A stretch of DNA of 8,297 nt from Clostridiales bacterium (GTDB lineage Bacteria > Bacillota > Clostridia > Lachnospirales > Lachnospiraceae). Below, in pieces: positions 3,971 to 8,297 of the stretch; within the stretch, counting starts at the first letter, position 1; every line of letters begins with the position of its first letter. The position numbers and the translations under genes were made by a program. A model generated the notes under the pieces. It was not told the origin of the DNA, searched no databases, and saw nothing but the letters and a program-made list of their open reading frames with translations. Location of the stretch: assembly GCA_018369015.1 (NCBI GenBank), contig JAGZDD010000173.1, positions 1 through 8,297 of the forward strand, in the 5' to 3' direction.

Positions 3971-6397
3971 ATGAATCCTAATGACAGAAGAAGGAGGCCG
4001 GGGCAAAATACCCGGAAACGGGCAAAGCTGGCAAACAAAAAGCAGGTGAAGGGCCCCCGGGCTTCTTCTGGTAAGCTGATACAATTACAAAGAAGAAAGA
4101 AACGGGAAAGGCCTCCCCGGAGGTTTGCAAGGAGTAACCGAAGAAAGCTGCTGATCTCTTTTAGCGTTATGGTTGCCCTGATGGCAATGCTGATTGTGCG
4201 GCTGACATATATTAATGCCACCAGCTCAGATAAATATAGTAAACAAGTATTATCCCAGCTCAATTATAACAGTACGACGATTCCGTACCGGAGAGGCGAT
4301 ATTACGGATCGGAACGGCACGATACTTGCTACAAGTGAAAAGGTTTATAACCTGATTTTAGACCCCTATGTGCTGACAAACTCTAAGGTAGAGGAAGAAG
4401 GGGATTGTGTCGACCCGACCCTGGATATTCTTGAAGAATACTTTGGCCTGGATTCCAAAGAGGTTGAAGCGGTGATTGAGGAAAACCCGGAAAACAGGTA
4501 CCGGGTGATGAAGCGCCAGCTCACCTATGAAGAGCTGCAGCCTTATTATGAGCTGATGAACTCGGAAGAAAAAGCAGACCAGGAGGTCAGCCAGTACATT
4601 AAGGGAATATGGTTTGAGGACGACTATCTGAGGCGTTATCCCTACAATACGCTGGCCTGCGATATTCTTGGCTTTACGGCGGCCGGAAATGTGGGAACCT
4701 ACGGCATTGAGCAGTTTTACAATGATGTTTTAAATGGAACGGACGGCAGGGAGTACGGCTATCTTGCAGATGAAGCGAATCTTGAACGTACGACCGTTGC
4801 ACCTGTGAACGGCGAGAATGTCATGTCGACAATCGATGTGAATATTCAACGAATTGTAGAGGAAAAAATATGGGAATTTAATGAGGCTATTGGAAGTATG
4901 AATACCTCCGGCATTGTTATGGATCCCAATAACGGAGAGATACTGTCAATGGCCAGCTATCCGATTTTTAACCTTAATGACCCGAGAGATCTGAGCAGCT
5001 ACTATACGGATGAAGAACTCAAAGAATACAGTGAAGAGGAACAAATGATCTGTTATAACGAGCTGTGGCGTAATTTTTCTATTTCTGATGCCTATGAGCC
5101 AGGGTCTACCTCTAAAGTATTTACAGTGGCGGCCGCGTTGGATGAGTCGGCTGTAAATGCGACGGATGAATATTATTGTGACGGCGCTATGAAATTTGAG
5201 GATGGCAACAGCTATACACGGGTTGGCTGCAATGGTGTCCATGGAACGCTGGATCTAAGCGGGGCGCTGATGCAGTCCTGTAATTCAGCATTAATGCAGA
5301 TCGTTGAAAAGCTTGGGAAAAATTCATTTATCCAATGTCAGGAAAACTTTAACTTCGGACAGCTCACAAATATCGACCTGCCGGGGGAGGCCAGCGCCCA
5401 GACACTTCTTTATTATGAAGATACCATGGGTCCAGTGGAGATGGCGACCAATGCCTTTGGCCAGGGCTACAGCGCCACGGCCATTCAGGTAGCCGCCGCA
5501 TTTTCATCGATTGTCAATGGCGGAAATTATTATGAACCCCATATTGTTAAGCAGATTACAACGGAATCCGGGAGCACAGTAGAAACAATGGAGGCAGAGC
5601 TGGTAAGGACAACTGTTTCCAAGGAAACAAGCGACTGGATTAAAGATACTTTGTTAAAAACTGTAGGGAAAAAAGAGGCAGACGGTACACTGACCCAGGG
5701 AACCGGAAGCTACGCCTATATCGATGGCTATACTATTGGCGGAAAGACCGGAACCTCAGAGAAAAAGCCGATTGAGGACGGAAAGTGTATTGCTTCCTTT
5801 ATAAGCTGCGCGCCAATTGAAGATCCCCAGGTTGTTATTTATGTTGTTATTGACGAGCCACAGACGCTAGATCAGGGAGCCAGTTATCTGGCATGTATTA
5901 TGGCAAAAAAAATCTATGAGGAGGTTTTACCCTATCTTCAGATTTTCCCAAATACAGGGAATGAGGCAGATACTCAGGAACCTGAAAGCGAAAGCAATGA
6001 GAGCGAAACGGATGAAAGCAGTACAAGAGGGAGCGAAACTAATGAAAGCGGCGCAGGCGAAAGTGAAACCAATGAAAGTGAAACAGGCGAGAGCGGTGCA
6101 GACGAGAGCGGCACAAGTGAAAACGGAACAGATGGGAACCAGAATACCGGGGAAAGCAGCTTAGCGAAGACAGGCTTTGAGTGGCGGCATTTGACGGATG
6201 AAGAGAAAGCGGCTGTTGTGGCAGAATATCTTGGCGGCAGAAATAGAGTAGAGCCGCGCAGCGATACACGGCCCGGCGCACAGACAATTGAGAAGGAGCG
6301 GGAGCGAAAAGCCCAGGAGGAAGCCGAGGCTGCAAAAGAAGAATCTGCACAGACGGATGAGAGTGGAGAAACACAATCTGGTGAAAGCGGCGAATAA
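3971..6397 (+). CDS. ftsI: Class B penicillin-binding protein, FtsI/PbpB-type transpeptidase with Ser/Glu-rich tail
   Basis: This 808-residue protein cross-links septal peptidoglycan with FtsW. It has a very basic cytosolic N-terminus (1-59), a signal anchor at about 60-80, the dimerization/pedestal domain starting YRRGDITDRNGTILA at 106-120, and a transpeptidase domain to about 657. Catalytic motifs are complete: STSK with nucleophile Ser379 and Lys382, SCN at 436-438, and KTGT at 592-595. The common STFK/STMK form is STSK here. After residue 657 comes a tail of about 150 residues: a Ser/Glu/Asn/Gly-rich stretch (about 664-728), an ordered-looking segment LAKTGFEWRHLTDEEKAAVV at 731-750, then a charged Lys/Glu/Ala helix and a second Ser/Glu/Gly end. 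No PASTA domain is visible, unlike B. subtilis PbpB. Position after ftsL matches ftsI/pbpB. Which of the two adjacent PBPs serves vegetative division cannot be proved from sequence. Confidence 0.93.
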   Translation: MNPNDRRRRPGQNTRKRAKLANKKQVKGPRASSGKLIQLQRRKKRERPPRRFARSNRRKLLISFSVMVALMAMLIVRLTYINATSSDKYSKQVLSQLNYNSTTIPYRRGDITDRNGTILATSEKVYNLILDPYVLTNSKVEEEGDCVDPTLDILEEYFGLDSKEVEAVIEENPENRYRVMKRQLTYEELQPYYELMNSEEKADQEVSQYIKGIWFEDDYLRRYPYNTLACDILGFTAAGNVGTYGIEQFYNDVLNGTDGREYGYLADEANLERTTVAPVNGENVMSTIDVNIQRIVEEKIWEFNEAIGSMNTSGIVMDPNNGEILSMASYPIFNLNDPRDLSSYYTDEELKEYSEEEQMICYNELWRNFSISDAYEPGSTSKVFTVAAALDESAVNATDEYYCDGAMKFEDGNSYTRVGCNGVHGTLDLSGALMQSCNSALMQIVEKLGKNSFIQCQENFNFGQLTNIDLPGEASAQTLLYYEDTMGPVEMATNAFGQGYSATAIQVAAAFSSIVNGGNYYEPHIVKQITTESGSTVETMEAELVRTTVSKETSDWIKDTLLKTVGKKEADGTLTQGTGSYAYIDGYTIGGKTGTSEKKPIEDGKCIASFISCAPIEDPQVVIYVVIDEPQTLDQGASYLACIMAKKIYEEVLPYLQIFPNTGNEADTQEPESESNESETDESSTRGSETNESGAGESETNESETGESGADESGTSENGTDGNQNTGESSLAKTGFEWRHLTDEEKAAVVAEYLGGRNRVEPRSDTRPGAQTIEKERERKAQEEAEAAKEESAQTDESGETQSGESGE
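5985..6140 (+). repeat. Degenerate short repeats encoding the Ser/Glu-rich PBP tail
   Basis: The DNA repeats variations on GAAAGYGAAAC and AATGAAAGYG (for example near 5987, 6002, 6032, 6050, 6062, 6077), encoding about a dozen ES/ETNES/GESG units. Such repeats can change length by slippage, so tail length probably varies among strains. All units are multiples of three and keep the frame. Confidence 0.7.
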
Positions 6398-6406
6398 GAC
6401 ATATAC

Positions 6407-6461
6407 AGGCAATTCCTGTCATACAATAGATTGTAAATCAGGTAGATGGGCGGGATTGCCT
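6407..6461 (+). promoter_or_regulatory. Nested hairpin enclosing the start codon of the second PBP
   Basis: Three nested complementary pairs are present: AGGCAAT (6407-6413) with ATTGCCT (6455-6461), CCTG (6415-6418) with CAGG (6439-6442), and TACAA (6422-6426) with TTGTA (6431-6435) around a TAGA loop. The ATG at 6446 falls in the asymmetric bulge between the outer and middle stems, and the only Shine-Dalgarno-like bases (AGG at 6440-6442) are paired in the middle stem. This would lower or regulate initiation. The structure is predicted by eye only. Confidence 0.45.
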
Positions 6462-8176
6462 TGCTGGTGCGTTTTTACCATCGGAAAAAAATCCGGTTAT
6501 TTATGTGGATATTCATTGTTATATCCATCGCTTTATTTGCCTGGCTTTGCTTTCTTATGATACCTCAGTCTGGTTACTATGAGGGCAGAGCCAATAATCT
6601 TCACGAACGGGAGCGCACAATTAAAGCGGCCCGGGGAAGAATTTATGACCGCAACGGTGTTGTGTTGGCTGATAATCAGTCTGTCTGCACGATTACGGTC
6701 ATTCATAATCAGATTACTGATCCGGAAAGGGTTATTCAGGTGTTGTCTGAGGAGCTAAAGCTTGATGAAGCGGCTGTGCGAAAGCGCGTTGAAAAGGTTA
6801 GTTCCATTGAAAAGATTAAATCCAATGTGCCGAAGGCTGTAGGTGATGTGATCCGCAGCTACAAGCTTGACGGTGTGAATGTGGATGAGGACTATGCAAG
6901 GTACTATCCTTATAATGAGCTGGCATCCAAGGTGCTGGGATTTACCGGCGGCGACAATCAGGGCATTATTGGCCTTGAGGTGAAATACGATGACTATCTT
7001 GCGGGAACAGAGGGCGCCATCCTTACAACAACTGATGTGAGGGGCCTTCGTGTAGAAAATAGTGCTGAAAAACGTATTGAGCCGGTGAATGGGCTGGATT
7101 TGTATACAAGCATTGACTATAATATTCAGGCCTACTGCCAGCAGATTGCCGATAAAATGCTGGAGCAAAAAGAAGCGAAGGGGGTGTCGATTGTGCTTAT
7201 GAATCCACAAAACGGGGAAATATACGCCATGGTCAATGCCCCGGAATTTAATCTCAATGAGCCGTATGTTTTGACAACATCTGCCGGGGCGGATGTGTCC
7301 GGTGCCGGCTTAAGCGATAATGACAAGCTTAATCAAATGTGGAGAAATACAAGCATTAATGATACCTATGAGCCAGGGTCGACCTTTAAAATCATTACAT
7401 CTACGGCGGCTCTCGAGGAAAATGTCGTCAGCTTAAGCGATACCTTTTCCTGTCCGGGCTTTAGAATTGTGGAGGACCGGAGAATAAGGTGCCATAAAAC
7501 GTCGGGTCATGGCCATGAAACCTTTCTTGAAGGATTTATGAATTCCTGCAACCCGGTGTTTATTGATGTAGGCGCGCGGGTTGGCGTTGATTCTATGTAT
7601 AAATATTTTGACAAGCTTGGGCTTTTTGACAAGACTGGCGTTGATTTGCCCGGGGAGTCCGGCTCGATTATGCACAAGGCCGCTAATGTAGGCGCTGTGG
7701 AGCTGGCGACAATTTCCTTCGGGCAATCCTTTCAGATTACGCCCCTGCAGCTTTTGCGGGCGGTAAGCGCTGTTGTTAATGGAGGAACACTTGTGACGCC
7801 CCACTTTGGTGTGAAGGTGTCCGATGAAACGGCTTCAAATGTGGAAGTTTTCCAGTATGAAACGTCGGACAGCGGCCTTTCGCAGGAAACCTGTGAAACA
7901 ATGAAAATGATGCTTGAGAAGGTTGTGGCTGAAGGCACCGGAAATAAGGCTTATATTGAAGGCTATAGTATCGGGGGAAAGACGGCAACGTCGCAGAAAT
8001 TACCCAGAGGCTCAGGTAAATATATTGCCTCGTTTCTCGGATTCTCCCCGGCCGATGACCCGCAGATTATCGGGATTATTCTCATTGATGAGCCTGTAGG
8101 AACCTACTACGGCGGCACCATTGCGGCTCCGGTAATGAAGGAGATTTATGAGAATGTCCTGCCATACTTATTATGA
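6446..8176 (+). CDS. spoVD: Second class B penicillin-binding protein, SpoVD-type transpeptidase
   Basis: This 576-residue protein has a short basic N-terminus, a signal anchor at about 18-38, RGRIYDRNGVVLADN at 63-77 opening the pedestal domain, GFTGGDNQGIIGLE before the catalytic core, then STFK with Ser312 and Lys315, SCN at 367-369, and KTAT at 512-515 where KTGT is usual. The end, GTYYGGTIAAPVMKEIYENV, is typical of SpoVD/PBP2-type enzymes, but the protein stops at VLPYLL with no PASTA domain. It follows the first PBP by 48 bases, the pbpB-spoVD order of B. subtilis, so a spore-cortex role is plausible; the symbol rests on position and similarity. ATG 6446 is the first possible start, as an in-frame TAG directly precedes it. 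It has a poor ribosome site, with AGG only three bases away. GTG 6467 is an unlikely alternative, also without a site. Confidence 0.9.
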   Translation: MGGIALLVRFYHRKKIRLFMWIFIVISIALFAWLCFLMIPQSGYYEGRANNLHERERTIKAARGRIYDRNGVVLADNQSVCTITVIHNQITDPERVIQVLSEELKLDEAAVRKRVEKVSSIEKIKSNVPKAVGDVIRSYKLDGVNVDEDYARYYPYNELASKVLGFTGGDNQGIIGLEVKYDDYLAGTEGAILTTTDVRGLRVENSAEKRIEPVNGLDLYTSIDYNIQAYCQQIADKMLEQKEAKGVSIVLMNPQNGEIYAMVNAPEFNLNEPYVLTTSAGADVSGAGLSDNDKLNQMWRNTSINDTYEPGSTFKIITSTAALEENVVSLSDTFSCPGFRIVEDRRIRCHKTSGHGHETFLEGFMNSCNPVFIDVGARVGVDSMYKYFDKLGLFDKTGVDLPGESGSIMHKAANVGAVELATISFGQSFQITPLQLLRAVSAVVNGGTLVTPHFGVKVSDETASNVEVFQYETSDSGLSQETCETMKMMLEKVVAEGTGNKAYIEGYSIGGKTATSQKLPRGSGKYIASFLGFSPADDPQIIGIILIDEPVGTYYGGTIAAPVMKEIYENVLPYLL

Positions 8177-8282
8177 AAGTTATCAAGCGGGCAGGTACAG
8201 AACAAGCCTGAGCTTTCATGCGTGGCGGAGCCGCGTAACAGAGCAGCTATGCTGTCCTGGTACATGCAAAAATCCATTAAAA
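8177..8282 (+). other. Intergenic tail after the second PBP with a GC-rich hairpin
   Basis: No gene start is evident. CGTGGC (8221-8226) and GCCGCG (8230-8235) form a 6-bp stem (one T-G pair) with a GGA loop, and CAGC (8244-8247) with GCTG (8251-8254) a smaller one. Neither is followed by a T-run. Frames opening with ATG here are short, and no ribosome site for a following gene is seen inside the window. Confidence 0.4.
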
Positions 8283-8297
8283 ATCGCCTGCGGCGAT
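8283..8297 (+). terminator. Probable terminator stem, cut by the window edge
   Basis: ATCGCC (8283-8288), a TGC loop and GGCGAT (8292-8297) form a perfect 6-bp GC-rich stem preceded by an A-run (AAAAA up to 8283). If T bases follow beyond the edge, it is a bidirectional intrinsic terminator ending the mraZ-to-PBP transcript. The T-run cannot be seen, so the call is provisional. Confidence 0.5.

Noticed and set aside
5916..6426. Several alternative frames on both strands over the PBP tail
   Set aside because: All arise from the low-complexity Ser/Glu codon repeats; composition is monotonous and the correct frame is fixed by the upstream transpeptidase domain.
1..8297. tRNA, rRNA, CRISPR arrays, riboswitches
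   Set aside because: I looked for cloverleaf ends, regularly spaced repeats and known leader patterns and saw none. The repeat at 3215-3300 has only two copies and no spacer array.

Overview
The window looks like the chromosome of a Gram-positive Clostridia member, most likely Lachnospiraceae. The reasons are the low to moderate GC, the strong GGAGG ribosome sites, the gene order mraZ-rsmH-ftsL-PBP-PBP (the start of the Firmicutes division and cell-wall, or dcw, cluster), and protein sequences typical of that family. The genus assignment is inference; no rRNA or other species marker is present.

Layout from left to right. Bases 1-58 hold the 5' end of a minus-strand reading frame that runs off the left edge and resembles the N-terminus of IS91-type (Y2/zinc-binding) transposases of Clostridia. 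Bases 85-152 contain two adjacent hairpins, one terminator-like on each strand. Bases 151-1248 (minus) encode the ATPase YchF. Bases 1249-1758 are a 510-base AT-rich divergent intergenic region. It has a good minus-strand promoter for ychF, a promoter for mraZ, a clear MraZ operator (four TGG boxes at an exact 10-base period just downstream of the mraZ promoter), and a second more distant group of TGG/GGGGATTT motifs.

From 1759 to 8176 five genes run on the plus strand: mraZ (regulator of the cluster), rsmH (16S rRNA m4C1402 methyltransferase), an ftsL-like divisome bitopic protein, and two consecutive class B penicillin-binding proteins (FtsI/PbpB position, then SpoVD position). They form one probable operon. 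MraZ sets its transcription, FtsL belongs to the membrane complex that activates septal synthesis, and the two PBPs cross-link septal or spore-cortex peptidoglycan. The last 121 bases hold only hairpins. The final one is cut by the window edge and looks like the stem of a terminator.

Most of the window is well-known biology; I see no convincing new multi-gene system. The points worth a second look are: a 54-base-period repeat between rsmH and ftsL; the distal MraZ-like box cluster; a KTA instead of KTG motif in the second PBP; a structured, Shine-Dalgarno-poor start for that PBP; a long Ser/Glu-rich extracellular tail on the first PBP; and the possible IS insertion just downstream of ychF.
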